Assembly: GCA_012729395.1 (NCBI GenBank)
Contig: JAAYDF010000155.1
Coordinates: forward strand, 16,703-80,702
DNA from: Phycisphaerae bacterium
GTDB taxonomy: Bacteria; Planctomycetota; Phycisphaerae; UBA1845; PWPN01
Direction of reading: 5' to 3'
Length of the DNA: 64,000 nucleotides
The notes below the pieces were generated by a model, which was not told where the DNA came from, did no database searches, and saw nothing but the letters and a program-made list of their open reading frames with translations. Positions 41,414-51,164 of the stretch are shown here, piece after piece. Numbering within the stretch: the stretch's first letter is position 1; every line of letters begins with the position of its first letter. The position numbers and the translations under genes are program-made.

Positions 41414-42331
41414 TCATTCAGCCGCGCGGCTCTCTTCGAGCTCGCTGATCAGGTCGCGGATATAGGCGACGGTCTCCTGGAAGCGTGGCTCGCGTTGCAT
41501 CTGCCTGGATGGCCGATTGGCTGGCTCGACCTCCATCTCCCGCAGCAGGGTGCCCGGCGAGTTGCTCATGATGTACACCCGGTCACCTAAGTACACCGCC
41601 TCTTCGATCGAGTGGGTAACGAAGAACACCGTCGCCTCGACCTCCCGCCACAGGGTCACGAGCAGATCCTGCATGTTCATCCGCGTGTGCGGGTCCAGAG
41701 CGCCGAAGGGCTCATCCATGAGAATGATTCGCGGGCGAAGAATCAAGGTCCGGGCGATGGCCACGCGCTGGCGCATGCCGCCGGACAGCTCATGGGGGTA
41801 CTTGTATTGATCGACGTCGACGTTGAGGCCGACGCGCTGGATCCACTGGCGGCCGAGGTCGTGGCGGTCTTTCCGGCTGACGCCGCGGCACTCGAGGCCG
41901 AAGGTCACATTGTCCAACACCGTGCGGTGGTCGAAGCTGGTATAGTCCTGGAAGACCATGCCTCGGTCGGCCCCCGCACCGGTGACGGGCCGACCAAGAA
42001 CCTGCACCTCGCCCGTGGTGGCCGGGTGCTGCGGTTCGAGCCCGGCGATAAGCCGGAGAACCGTGCTCTTGCCGCACCCGCTGGGGCCGAGGACACAGAC
42101 GAACTCGCCGACATCTTTGATATCCTGAACCACGAAGCTGACGTCGCGGATGGCGGTGTGGGCGTTGGGTCGGCCGGCGTTGTAGGTCTTGGTGACGTTG
42201 CGGAACTCGACCACCGGCGGGCCGGCCAGCTTCGCCGGGATCGGCGGGTGATCGATCACGCGGCTGACGCCGATCGGGCCTGCGTCTGGATCGACGGGTT
42301 GCGGTGTGGGCGTCGGGGTGCCCTGGGTCAT
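41414..42331 (-). CDS. ABC transporter ATP-binding protein (nitrate/sulfonate/taurine type)
   Basis: CVLGPSGCGKSTVLRLIAGL; LSGGMRQRVAIARTLILRPRIILMDEPFGALD. Confidence 0.96.
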   Translation of the reverse strand: MTQGTPTPTPQPVDPDAGPIGVSRVIDHPPIPAKLAGPPVVEFRNVTKTYNAGRPNAHTAIRDVSFVVQDIKDVGEFVCVLGPSGCGKSTVLRLIAGLEPQHPATTGEVQVLGRPVTGAGADRGMVFQDYTSFDHRTVLDNVTFGLECRGVSRKDRHDLGRQWIQRVGLNVDVDQYKYPHELSGGMRQRVAIARTLILRPRIILMDEPFGALDPHTRMNMQDLLVTLWREVEATVFFVTHSIEEAVYLGDRVYIMSNSPGTLLREMEVEPANRPSRQMQREPRFQETVAYIRDLISELEESRAAE

Positions 42332-43275
42332 GAGGCTTTCTCCTGGGAGGGGGTCGGCTGGCGGATCGCGGCCACCGGCGTCGGTTTGACCAGCAGGAAC
42401 TTGAATCGCTCCCAGCCCACGAGAAGCACATGCACCGCCCGGTTGAGGATACCTGAGCCGCCGTACCGATGCGGGAACAGCTCCCGCTGAATCCAGAACA
42501 GCCCTCGGTCAATCGCCAGGGCGACGATGGGAATGATGATCAGGACGAGCAGGATGTGCTCCTTGGGGCCGCGGCGTTGCGAGGTGATGATGATGTCACC
42601 CAAGCCGCCGGATTCGCCACCGAACTTGACCAGTTCGGCCAGCATGATGTAGCCGAACGCCAGCCCGAACAGCAGGCGCAGCGAGTTGAAGATGCTCGGG
42701 AAGGCGAGCGGGACGAGTACCTTGAGGATCACCTGTCGCCGGGCCGCCCCGAGGGTGTAGGCGGTATCGATGTAGCGGTCGTGCACCTCGGCGATGGCCC
42801 GGGCGGAATCTGAGAGGATGAACGCCACGCAGGCGATGAAGATGAACATGATCTTCTGCAGCTCGCCGATGCCGAACAGTGAGAAGGTCAGCGGGATCAG
42901 GGCGGCGACGGGGATATTGCGGCCGAAGATCGAAACCGGGGCGAAGAAGGCCCGCAGGAAGGGGAAGCAGCCGCAGAGGATGCCCAGGGGTACGCCTACC
43001 GCGGTCGCCAGACCGAATCCCAAGGCGACTCGCCGCAGGCTGGCCAGCGTGTTGCGGGTGAGTGCCCGGTCGAACCACAACTCGGGGAAGGTGGCGAAGG
43101 TTTCGTGGGGACTGGGCAGCACGGTGGGACTGAGCAACCGCTGCTCCGGCTCACCATGGGTCGCCAGCCACCAGACCCCGAGAACAGTCAACAGGCAGCC
43201 GAGGGCGAACAGGAGCCCCTGCCACCACGCCACCTCGCGACGCAATCTGAAGAAACCGCTGAACATAAAGGTCAA
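42328..43275 (-). CDS. ABC transporter permease (TauC/SsuC-like)
   Basis: Multi-[45 protein letters not shown] (EAA loop); ATGA-type overlap with 41414..42331. Confidence 0.94.
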   Translation of the reverse strand: MTFMFSGFFRLRREVAWWQGLLFALGCLLTVLGVWWLATHGEPEQRLLSPTVLPSPHETFATFPELWFDRALTRNTLASLRRVALGFGLATAVGVPLGILCGCFPFLRAFFAPVSIFGRNIPVAALIPLTFSLFGIGELQKIMFIFIACVAFILSDSARAIAEVHDRYIDTAYTLGAARRQVILKVLVPLAFPSIFNSLRLLFGLAFGYIMLAELVKFGGESGGLGDIIITSQRRGPKEHILLVLIIIPIVALAIDRGLFWIQRELFPHRYGGSGILNRAVHVLLVGWERFKFLLVKPTPVAAIRQPTPSQEKAS

Positions 43276-43561
43276 CTCATTGGATCAGAAGGTGTGCGAG
43301 ACGCCTTTTCAGAGCGACGACTGCAAGGGAACGGTCGCTCGCTGCCGAGAAGAACCGCTCCCTTAGGTCGGGCATTTGCCAGATGGCCATGCACACGCAG
43401 ACACTGCTCACAGAGCAGTGCCACACGATCACGCTACCCGCTCGTCGTTCGTCACTTCTCACGAATGCTGAGCGCCTTCTTCCTTATGCCTTCTTCCTTA
43501 TGCCCACTGCCTACTGCCTTCTGCCTACTGCCTTCTGCCTACTGCCTTCTGCCTTCTCCGC

Positions 43562-45289
43562 TCAACCGGGGCTCTCCGCGGGGTAGATTTTGACCTCGAC
43601 GCGGCGGTTGCGGGTATGGTTTTCGGGGTCGGTGGCGTCGGCGGGCCGATCCCAGCCCATGCCCTCGACGGCGAGTTGGTTGGGGTCCAGGCTGTACTTG
43701 CGCACCAGGGACTCCTTGACCGCGTTGGCCCGGTTGAGCGAGAGCTCCTTGACCAGGCTGGCGGGCACCTGTCCGCGCATCGAAGAATCCGTGTGGCCCT
43801 GGATAATAATCCGGGCGGCCCCGAACTGGCCTGCCAGCTTGGCGATATCTTCGAGCACGAAATCGACGTTCGGGTCGTAGAGCTCCTCGACCTCCTTGCC
43901 ATCCACTTTCTTGGTGATCTTCTTGTCCAGCTCCCAACTGTTGGGGAAGAAGTGGATGAACTGCGTGTTGGTGAGGATCTCCTCCTCGGCTCGGATGGTA
44001 CCCGCGCTGGCGGGCGTGAATCGCACGGTGTACTCATCCTTCTGCGAGGCGTAGCGTTCCTCCTGTCCGAGCTTCTGGATGACCGAGAAGTCCATGACCT
44101 GATCGAAGGGCACCGGCTGGTGGCGGATGGCCCCGATGCGTCGATACAGGTAATACGACTGGTTCCAGATCCGCTCGAAGTTGGCGGGGTTGTTGCGGTT
44201 GAGGAGGAACTGGAAGTTCTCCGCCCAGTTGGTGCTGTGGGCGTCGCCGAACATGGCCAGTGTCTCGCTGGCGGGGATGTTGTAGCCGACAGCCATGAGC
44301 TCGGCAGCCTGCTTGCGACGGCTTTCGTCTTTGAGCTCCTCCATGGCGTCGAAGATACCGCGGACCAGCCCCTCGATGATCGCGGGATGGTCGTGGGCGA
44401 AGTCGGCGCGGGCGAACCACACATCGGCGATCAACTTGTTGGCGGTGGCGGTAGTGACCAGCATGCGGTTGCCGCGCACCTTCTCGAGGTTGTAGATATC
44501 CGGGGCCCAGGAGACGGCGCCGGCGATATCCTTCTGAGCGTTGAACGCCGCGGCGGCTTGGAAGGCGTCCTCGGTGTAGACCATGCTGACTTCGGAGGGT
44601 TGGATGCCGCCGGCCACGAGCATGTTCAGCGCGAAATACTGCGAGGGCGAGTTCTGGGCGAGCACCAGTTTCTGGCCGCGGAGGTCGGTCACGGTCTTGA
44701 TGTGGTCGCGAACGACGATACCGTCGCCACCATTGGACCAATCGACCTGCTGGAAGATGCGCGGCATGACCCGGCTATCGCGCGGCTTACCGCTGCTGTC
44801 CACGAAGCCGTCCATGAACAGCGGGACCATATCAAGGGTGGCCCAGCCGATGTGCAGGTCGCCGGCCGCGTAGGCGTCGCGCATGGCCACGGGGTTATCA
44901 ATCAGCACCAGTTCGACCTTGAACTCCTCGCCGCCGGGGGCCTTCCATACTTTGCCCGGGCCGAACCCGTTGTTGGCGAGGATGATGGGTGCCCAGCCCG
45001 CCCAGACATTCAGAGCAAAGCGAACCGTGTTGTCGGTCAACGGCTTGTACGCCGACGTGCCTTTGACCTCCGGCAGCCGTTCAGTGGGCAGGAAGGTGTA
45101 CTCCTGGACCGTGGTGATGCCGTCGGTTTGAAGGGGGTCCTCCACCGCCTGAGCGAGTGGCTCGCCCGTGGTTGGCTCGCCCCCCTTGGGCGCGAAGATG
45201 TCGCTGCGATAGATGGCGAACGCCACCAGCGCGGCCACGACGATGATGAGCACGAAGTAGAACGCGGGTTTCGGTTGTCCTGCTGCCAT
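43562..45289 (-). CDS. ABC transporter substrate-binding protein (SsuA/NMT1-like) fused to C-terminal OmpA/peptidoglycan-binding domain, N-terminal membrane anchor
   Basis: [32 protein letters not shown] anchor; [24 protein letters not shown]... periplasmic-binding; [75 protein letters not shown] OmpA. Confidence 0.93.
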   Translation of the reverse strand: MAAGQPKPAFYFVLIIVVAALVAFAIYRSDIFAPKGGEPTTGEPLAQAVEDPLQTDGITTVQEYTFLPTERLPEVKGTSAYKPLTDNTVRFALNVWAGWAPIILANNGFGPGKVWKAPGGEEFKVELVLIDNPVAMRDAYAAGDLHIGWATLDMVPLFMDGFVDSSGKPRDSRVMPRIFQQVDWSNGGDGIVVRDHIKTVTDLRGQKLVLAQNSPSQYFALNMLVAGGIQPSEVSMVYTEDAFQAAAAFNAQKDIAGAVSWAPDIYNLEKVRGNRMLVTTATANKLIADVWFARADFAHDHPAIIEGLVRGIFDAMEELKDESRRKQAAELMAVGYNIPASETLAMFGDAHSTNWAENFQFLLNRNNPANFERIWNQSYYLYRRIGAIRHQPVPFDQVMDFSVIQKLGQEERYASQKDEYTVRFTPASAGTIRAEEEILTNTQFIHFFPNSWELDKKITKKVDGKEVEELYDPNVDFVLEDIAKLAGQFGAARIIIQGHTDSSMRGQVPASLVKELSLNRANAVKESLVRKYSLDPNQLAVEGMGWDRPADATDPENHTRNRRVEVKIYPAESPG

Positions 45290-45314
45290 CGGATCATCCT
45301 CCATTGGGAGCCGT

Positions 45315-46172
45315 CTAATCTTCCTTTTCGGCCGGCATGGCCTCCGCCAGAATGCGCTTCTCGTAAATATCCGTCAACCGCTGCTGGAGTTGGGGCGCGT
45401 CGGCGGCCTCGACCGCGAAGCCGTTGACCGCGTTGAGAAAGTCAAAGTAACCCGCCGAGGTATCGAAAGCCACGAAGTGCAACTCGACCTCGCCCGCGGT
45501 CTGAGCGTACAACTGCCGGGCGACCCGATCGGCCGGCGGGCCGGAGGTATTCTGCCCGTCGGTGATGCATACGACGTACTTGCGCACGCACCCGGACTGG
45601 TAGAGCGATTGGAAGGCGACCTGAAGGGCCCTACCAATGGCCGTTCCGCCCGCTGGCCTGGGAAGGCGTTGCAGGGCGTCGGGGACACTCTTCGCGTCAA
45701 ACGGCGCCATGGGCAACACCGGGGAGACGGAACTGGAGAAACTGGATACGCCGATTTGCAGCACGCGATCGGGATTGGCCTGCTGCCATTGGCTGGTATG
45801 CTCGAGAATACGGGCGAGAGCCTCTTTGGCGATATCGCTCTTGGGCCTGGGCCGACCGTCGTGGTCCTGCACGGCGTCCCGCATGCTGCCCGAGGTATCG
45901 ACCAGGATGGCGACGGCGGTGCACAGCCGCTGTTCGGTCTCGGGCAGAGGGATGACCGCGTGGGGTCGTGGGGCGACCGCGACCGGTGCGGGCGTCACTC
46001 TCGGAGCCGGCGATGAATGCTCTTGCCGGGTCACCGCCCAAATAGCAAGGGCCAGCACGACCACGATACCTGCGAAACCGCCGGGACCGCGTGTGCCAGC
46101 CGATCCTCTGGCCAGGCCGATAGCCCGGAAACCACGGAATTGGCGATGGTGCATGGCGGCATCCTCCTTCAA
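45315..46172 (-). CDS. Membrane-anchored VWA-domain protein
   Basis: [30 protein letters not shown] (MIDAS DxSGS), [12 protein letters not shown]. Confidence 0.93.
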   Translation of the reverse strand: MKEDAAMHHRQFRGFRAIGLARGSAGTRGPGGFAGIVVVLALAIWAVTRQEHSSPAPRVTPAPVAVAPRPHAVIPLPETEQRLCTAVAILVDTSGSMRDAVQDHDGRPRPKSDIAKEALARILEHTSQWQQANPDRVLQIGVSSFSSSVSPVLPMAPFDAKSVPDALQRLPRPAGGTAIGRALQVAFQSLYQSGCVRKYVVCITDGQNTSGPPADRVARQLYAQTAGEVELHFVAFDTSAGYFDFLNAVNGFAVEAADAPQLQQRLTDIYEKRILAEAMPAEKED

Positions 46173-46371
46173 GCTTGGACTCGCTGGCGACCCGCCAGGC
46201 GGACCTGCAGGCCTGGGAGGTATTGGACCGTATCGTGCGGCGCCGGGCCATTATAATGCCCACGCCATTTTCGAAGCCTTCGACCGCCCGTCGCATTTGC
46301 CGCTGCTACATGAGGTAACGCGAGTTCCCGCTGAGAGGCGATCTTCGCGGTGCGACCGATTGTCGCCTCAG

Positions 46372-46899
46372 TCAACCCTGGAACTCGACCTTGGGCCGCG
46401 CCTCGTGCATGGCGTGCAAGACCTGCATCAGGTCGTAGGCGGTCAGCTCGCAGAGCAGCCTCGTAACCTGGACGTGCAGTCCGTCGTCGAGTTGCGGCTC
46501 GATCTCTTTCATCAGCCGCACCAGTCGATTTTCCTGATCGCGCAGCTCGCCGGCCTCGATCACGCCGTCGGCCATAGCTTCCATAAAAGAGGTAAGCTGG
46601 CGGGCGTACCGCTCGATGACCGGCTTCTGGGCGGCCTCGTCAAGCCAACTCGGTCGGTTGGCGCTGATCTTCGGTGCCGCCGCCCTGGGGGCCGCTTTGC
46701 CCGTGGCAGCCTTGCGAGCGGCCGGTCGCTTCTTGGCGACGGCCTTGGCGGTCCGTGCGCCGGCCGCCTTGGTGCTCGGCTTCTTCTTGGGTGCCTGCTT
46801 CTTGCCGCGCTTCACGGGCTTGGCCTTCGCCGCGACTGCCTTTCGAGCGCCGGCAACCTTTTTCGCACTCGCCTTCTTCCCGGTCTTCTTCTTGGCCAT
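46372..46899 (-). CDS. Lys/Ala-rich (histone H1-like tail) protein with C-terminal helical domain
   Basis: MAKKKTGKKASAKKVAGARKAVAAKAKPVKRGKKQAPKKKPSTKAAG...; C-term FMEAMADGVIEAGELRDQENRLVRLMKEIEPQLDDGLHVQVTRLLCELTAYDLMQVLHAMHEARPKVEF. Confidence 0.85.
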   Translation of the reverse strand: MAKKKTGKKASAKKVAGARKAVAAKAKPVKRGKKQAPKKKPSTKAAGARTAKAVAKKRPAARKAATGKAAPRAAAPKISANRPSWLDEAAQKPVIERYARQLTSFMEAMADGVIEAGELRDQENRLVRLMKEIEPQLDDGLHVQVTRLLCELTAYDLMQVLHAMHEARPKVEFQG

Positions 46900-46963
46900 G
46901 CTATTGTCCTCGCCCCGTGTCCAACATTCATCGCCCAGAACGTGCATCAAAAGCCAGACCAGC

Positions 46964-47038
46964 AATCAGAGCCTCGCTCGTGAAGAAGCGGTGGCTCGGA
47001 TCGAGAAGAACCGCTTCCTCACGGGCGCGGCTCTGATT
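46964..47038. repeat. Imperfect inverted repeat aatcagagcctcgctcgtgaagaagcggt / accgcttcctcacgggcgcggctctgatt
   Basis: Diverged member of the GAGCCGCGACCGTAAGGGAGCGGTT family. Confidence 0.85.
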
Positions 47039-47079
47039 GACGTTCTCGCCCTCATCGCTCAGTACTCAGCTCTCAGTAC

Positions 47080-48975
47080 TCATTTCCCTTCCAGCAATTG
47101 CCGAATCGCCTGCAATCGCTCCTGCAGCATCCCGCGGCCGTTGGGTTGGGTGACTCGGTCTCGCCAGTCGGGCGGCAGGAAGCCGAGCTGCGTGCACTCC
47201 AGGACGGATGCCAGCTCCTGCAGCTCTTTCTCCAACCCCTGAACCGATGGGAGGAACTCGTCGGCCGCTTGCCGGAGGTCATCCGGCTCGACGGTCGCTC
47301 GGCCGGCGGTCAGCACGCGTCGCTGGGCGGCCAGCAGGATACTCTCGATATCGGCTCCGCTGAGCGTCCGATCGACCGGCAGCGAGGGCAGCCCTTCGGA
47401 CGCCAGGGCAATCCGGTTCTTGCGGGCCAGGGCCCGGATCATGCCCTGCACCTCGGCCTCGCTCTGCGGATAGAAGAGGGGGATGTGCACCTCGGCCCGG
47501 CCCTGCCGCTTGAGGTCGATGGGCAGCAGGTCCGGCCGACAGGTCAGGAGCATCCACACGATCCGCCCGCGATACCGCGTGTCGCCCATCTGGCTGGCGA
47601 TCATGGAGAACACCCGGCTGGACGTGCCCGAGTCGCCGTCCGCCGACCGGTTGCCCAGGGCGGCGTCGGCCTCGTCGATGATCACCACCACCGGCCCGAG
47701 CGAACGCAGGACGGTCAGGACCTGTTCGAGGTTGCCCTCCGTCTCGCCCACATATTTGGAGCGGAAGTTCCGCAGTTTGACGCAGGGGATACCGATCGAG
47801 CCAGCGTAGCACTCGGCCAGGAAGGTCTTACCCGTACCCACTGGCCCGGAGAAGAGGTACCCCATAGGCGCCGCTTCCAGCCGGCCCTGGGTAATCAGCT
47901 CGGCATCCTCGCGCAGGCGGTTCTTGGCCGCCTCCTGGCCCACGACGAGGTCCAGCGAGTGGCCAGGCTCGATGAACTCGACAAGGCCCTGGCATTGCCG
48001 TTCGATCATGGTTTTTTTGAGCTGGCGGAAACGGGCGAGGTCACTACCCGCGCCGGCCACTCGGGCCTGCGCGAGGATGGCGTTGAGGCTGATGAGGCTC
48101 AGGCCGCTGGACAGGTCGGCCAGCCGGGCGGGCGCGGGCTCGGCCGACTCGGGGGCGGCGGCGACTTGGTCGCGTGCGGCCCACTGGATGAAGCTCTCGC
48201 GGGCTGCGCGGTCGGGCATGGGGATCTCGATGGCCGCGACGTGGGCACTCTGCACCAGGCGATGGTTGACTTCGGTCAGTCTGTCGGCCACCAGGCAGAA
48301 GGCGACGTTCACCCGCTTGATGTACGGGTTCTGAGCCCAGCTCAGCAGGCGGACGAGGCTCATGCCCTGTCCACGGGCGAGCGTGCCGACGTCGCCAGCC
48401 GGCGCCAGGTACTGGGCATAGTCGAAGAGCAGGCCGATGCTGCGCCGCTCGTTGGGCTTGTCCTCCACAAGATTGCGCTCAAGGAGGCGATCGAGCAGAA
48501 CCAGCACGCGTTCAGGGTCGCGAGGCCACTGGGCCGGGTCGCCCAGCCGACCGGTGAGATACTGCATCATCGTCTGGAGCCGGCCTGGGTCGGCTCCCGC
48601 CAACGGCCGCAGGCCTTGCCCCAGATCGTAGCCGAGCACGACATCCCACGCGCCGAAGACCTGCCCGGCCAGGAACTCCGTCAGGCTGCCATAGCGCTCC
48701 TGGCTGCCCTCGCGGTAGGGAACCAGATCGTGGACGTTACCGTGCAGGATGAACAGGCAGGTGGTGCCGGCGAAGTACATTTCCGCCAATTCCCGGGCCC
48801 AGGCGGGGTACCAAGGGGGGAGTGATGAGTACTGAGTACGGAGGGATGAGGGATGAGTACTGAGTGATGAGTATTGAGTGCCGGGCGAAGACACGGGCGG
48901 TGCGGGTGGGGTGGGCTGGTCAGTCATGAGTTCGCTCGCCTTTTTGCGACGGAGATCCGCAGTCCGCCGCATCAC
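47080..48975 (-). CDS. AAA+ ATPase (FtsH/CDC48-type AAA core) with large N-terminal domain
   Basis: YLFSGPVGTGKTFLAECYAGSIGIPCVKLRNFRSKYVGETEGNLEQVLTVLRSLGPVVVIIDEADAALG; probable start 48927 (MTDQPTPP). Confidence 0.94.
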   Translation of the reverse strand: MMRRTADLRRKKASELMTDQPTPPAPPVSSPGTQYSSLSTHPSSLRTQYSSLPPWYPAWARELAEMYFAGTTCLFILHGNVHDLVPYREGSQERYGSLTEFLAGQVFGAWDVVLGYDLGQGLRPLAGADPGRLQTMMQYLTGRLGDPAQWPRDPERVLVLLDRLLERNLVEDKPNERRSIGLLFDYAQYLAPAGDVGTLARGQGMSLVRLLSWAQNPYIKRVNVAFCLVADRLTEVNHRLVQSAHVAAIEIPMPDRAARESFIQWAARDQVAAAPESAEPAPARLADLSSGLSLISLNAILAQARVAGAGSDLARFRQLKKTMIERQCQGLVEFIEPGHSLDLVVGQEAAKNRLREDAELITQGRLEAAPMGYLFSGPVGTGKTFLAECYAGSIGIPCVKLRNFRSKYVGETEGNLEQVLTVLRSLGPVVVIIDEADAALGNRSADGDSGTSSRVFSMIASQMGDTRYRGRIVWMLLTCRPDLLPIDLKRQGRAEVHIPLFYPQSEAEVQGMIRALARKNRIALASEGLPSLPVDRTLSGADIESILLAAQRRVLTAGRATVEPDDLRQAADEFLPSVQGLEKELQELASVLECTQLGFLPPDWRDRVTQPNGRGMLQERLQAIRQLLEGK

Positions 48976-49039
48976 TCAATGCTCGTCACTTATGATTCAA
49001 CCTGACCGGTTTGCGGGTACCGCTGATCGCAACTCCAAA

Positions 49040-49128
49040 GAGCCGCGGGCTTTAGCCCGCGCGGTGCTCGTGCGGAAGGCGACCGTTGATCGCGGCCAAA
49101 GAGCCGCGCGGGCTGAAGCCCGCGGCTC
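49040..49128. repeat. Inverted repeat gagccgcgggctttagcccgcgcgg ... ccgcgcgggctgaagcccgcggctc
   Basis: Direct reading; same family as 34977-35095. Confidence 0.94.
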
Positions 49129-49153
49129 GTTATCGCGTATCGGTCAGTTTGAG

Positions 49154-49897
49154 TTACACCTCCTCCGTCACCTTCGGCCCGAGCTGTTTGGCGGTTTCCT
49201 CGACGCCGACGGTGGCCGGGGTAACCAGGCCCATCTCCACCTCGAACTCCTTGAGGGCCTGATCGGCCAGGGCCTGTTCCATGGCCTGCTCGCGCTGCAC
49301 GTCGACGATGCCCTCGGTGGACATGTCGGCGGCGACGCGGGCCTTGGCCCGGTTGAGGCTGATCTTGTCGTTGATGACCTGCTCGATCTGCCCAAAATCG
49401 GTGGTGACATTAAAGTCGAAGGAGGTGGCCAGCTTGGCCATCTCGGCCTCGGCCCGGCTCATCTTGAGCTCGGCGTCGTAACGAGCGATCTTCTCCTTGA
49501 CCTTGGCGAGCTTGCCGCTGGCGTGTCGGATCTTCGACAGGTTGTTGTCGTAGGCCTGCTCATGCATCTTGAGCTGTTCTTCGTTCTCGGCGAGGCCCTG
49601 TCTGGCCTTCTGCAGCTCGAGGGCGAAGCGAGCGGCCGACTCGCGATCGCCCGCCTGCAGGTAGGCCTTGACCTTGGCTTCGAGGCTGCGAACATGCCCG
49701 CGGTCGGCAGCCGCCTGCCGACCAACGCGCTCCACGAGCGCCCGGTATTGCTCCAGTCCCTCTCGCCCCTCCTTGAGCTGGGCGACGGCCAGATCGTACT
49801 CGTACTGCATCTGGGCGATGGGGTCCGCCGTCCAGAAGACGTTGGCCAGCTTGTTGATCTGGGCCATGAGGGTATGCCACAGCTTGCCGATGATCAT
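49154..49897 (-). CDS. pspA: PspA/IM30 (Vipp1) family membrane-remodelling protein
   Basis: LANVFWTADPIAQMQYEYDLAVAQLKEGREGLEQYRALVERVGRQAAADRGHVRSLEAKVKAYLQAGDRESAARFALELQKARQGLAENEEQLKMHEQAYDNNLSKIRHASGKLAKVKEKIARYDAELKMSRAEAEMAKLA: coiled-coil ESCRT-III-like. Confidence 0.9.
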   Translation of the reverse strand: MIIGKLWHTLMAQINKLANVFWTADPIAQMQYEYDLAVAQLKEGREGLEQYRALVERVGRQAAADRGHVRSLEAKVKAYLQAGDRESAARFALELQKARQGLAENEEQLKMHEQAYDNNLSKIRHASGKLAKVKEKIARYDAELKMSRAEAEMAKLATSFDFNVTTDFGQIEQVINDKISLNRAKARVAADMSTEGIVDVQREQAMEQALADQALKEFEVEMGLVTPATVGVEETAKQLGPKVTEEV

Positions 49898-50122
49898 TGC
49901 CGCACCTCACCTTTCCGTCTCGAACCGACTCGGACGCAAGATATGTTCCGCCACTCGGGACGGTGCCCGCCGGCCTCGCCCGACGGGTGGGCGACACCGG
50001 CCAAGCCCAGTGTATAGCTGGAGCATGCCAGATCGTCAATCGCAGGAGCAACTCGAATCGCCGATCGGCGGAACCAAGCCAACTCGTTGGTGGCCGGACC
50101 GAACCAACTTGTTGGTGGCCGG

Positions 50123-50936
50123 CTACCTGGGGGCTTTGCCGAGTTCGAAGACGGCCAAGATAGGCCGATGGTCGGAGGCCACGGGCTCGGGGATCACCCG
50201 GAACTCGACGCAGCGGAGGTCGAGATGGCCGTTGTGCATGATGTAGTCGATCCGCCGATCGGGCTCGCTGGCGGGGAAGGTGAAGCCCGGGCCGGTGCCG
50301 ACGTCGAAGGTATCGACGAGGATGGTTCTGGCCCTGACCATAACCCGGCTGTCGGGTCGGGCGTTGAAGTCGCCGGCCATGATGACCGGCATCTCCCGCA
50401 GGGGTGCGAGCAGCTTCTCGAACAGCTCGATGGACAGCATGCGTTCCGCGTCGTTCTCGCGGTAATCGAGGTGGGTGGCGAAGAAGACCAGCTTGCGGTT
50501 GCCGGCCCGCACGTGCACCTCCAGTGCGCCGCGCTGCTCGTCCGGCTGCGATTGCGGCAGGTAATGGTTCTGATGCCGCTCGATGGGGAGACGGCTGAGC
50601 ACGGCATTCCCGTAGTCGCCGCCTTGGAAGACGATGTTCCGCTCAAATACCGCGGTCATACCGGTCAACTCGGCAAGCCGGGCCGGCTCGTCGACCTGAT
50701 TGGTCCGCCTGACACCCCGGTCCACCTCTTGCAGAGCCACGAGGTCGGCGTTTGTCTCACGGATCAGGCGGGCGATGCGTTCGAGGTCTACCCGCTCATC
50801 CATGCCCTCGCCATGATGGATATTGTAGCTCAGCACGCGGATCGTCATGGGGCGATCGGCCGCGCAGCCCGAGCAGGCCAGGACGACCAGAGCCACGATT
50901 CCCAGCATCCGAACCAAAGCTCGCAATCCACACATG
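50123..50936 (-). CDS. Endonuclease/exonuclease/phosphatase family lipoprotein
   Basis: MCGLRALVRMLGIVALVVLACSGCAADRPMTIRVLSYNIHHGEGMDERVDLERIARLIRETNADLVALQEVD; GDFNARPDS; SDHRPI. Confidence 0.94.
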
Positions 50937-51164
50937 TGCGATTCCTCCTGTTTGCAGATCACTCCCTGCTGTCGCGTCCGAGCGGACGGTTGCATGGACG
51001 CCCGTTTGACCGTCTCGCGCCGGCGGGCATTGTAGCGTTTCCCGCGAAGCGATGCCCGTTTGCATACCTGTCGCGCCACCCAACCGGCCCACGACAACCG
51101 CGAGGACCGGCGGCCCCTCACCAAGGTGGTTGATCCGCCGGCCGACTGGGCCGAAGATAGCCGC

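Noticed and set aside
43616-45427. 603-aa plus-strand ORF
   Set aside because: Antisense to SBP-OmpA gene
47098-48825. 575-aa plus-strand ORF
   Set aside because: Antisense to the AAA+ ATPase
40322-49897. Cluster as an anti-phage defence island
   Set aside because: AAA+VWA+PspA could suggest defence, but there is no nuclease, toxin, or mobile-element context; an envelope role fits the transporter and OmpA components better
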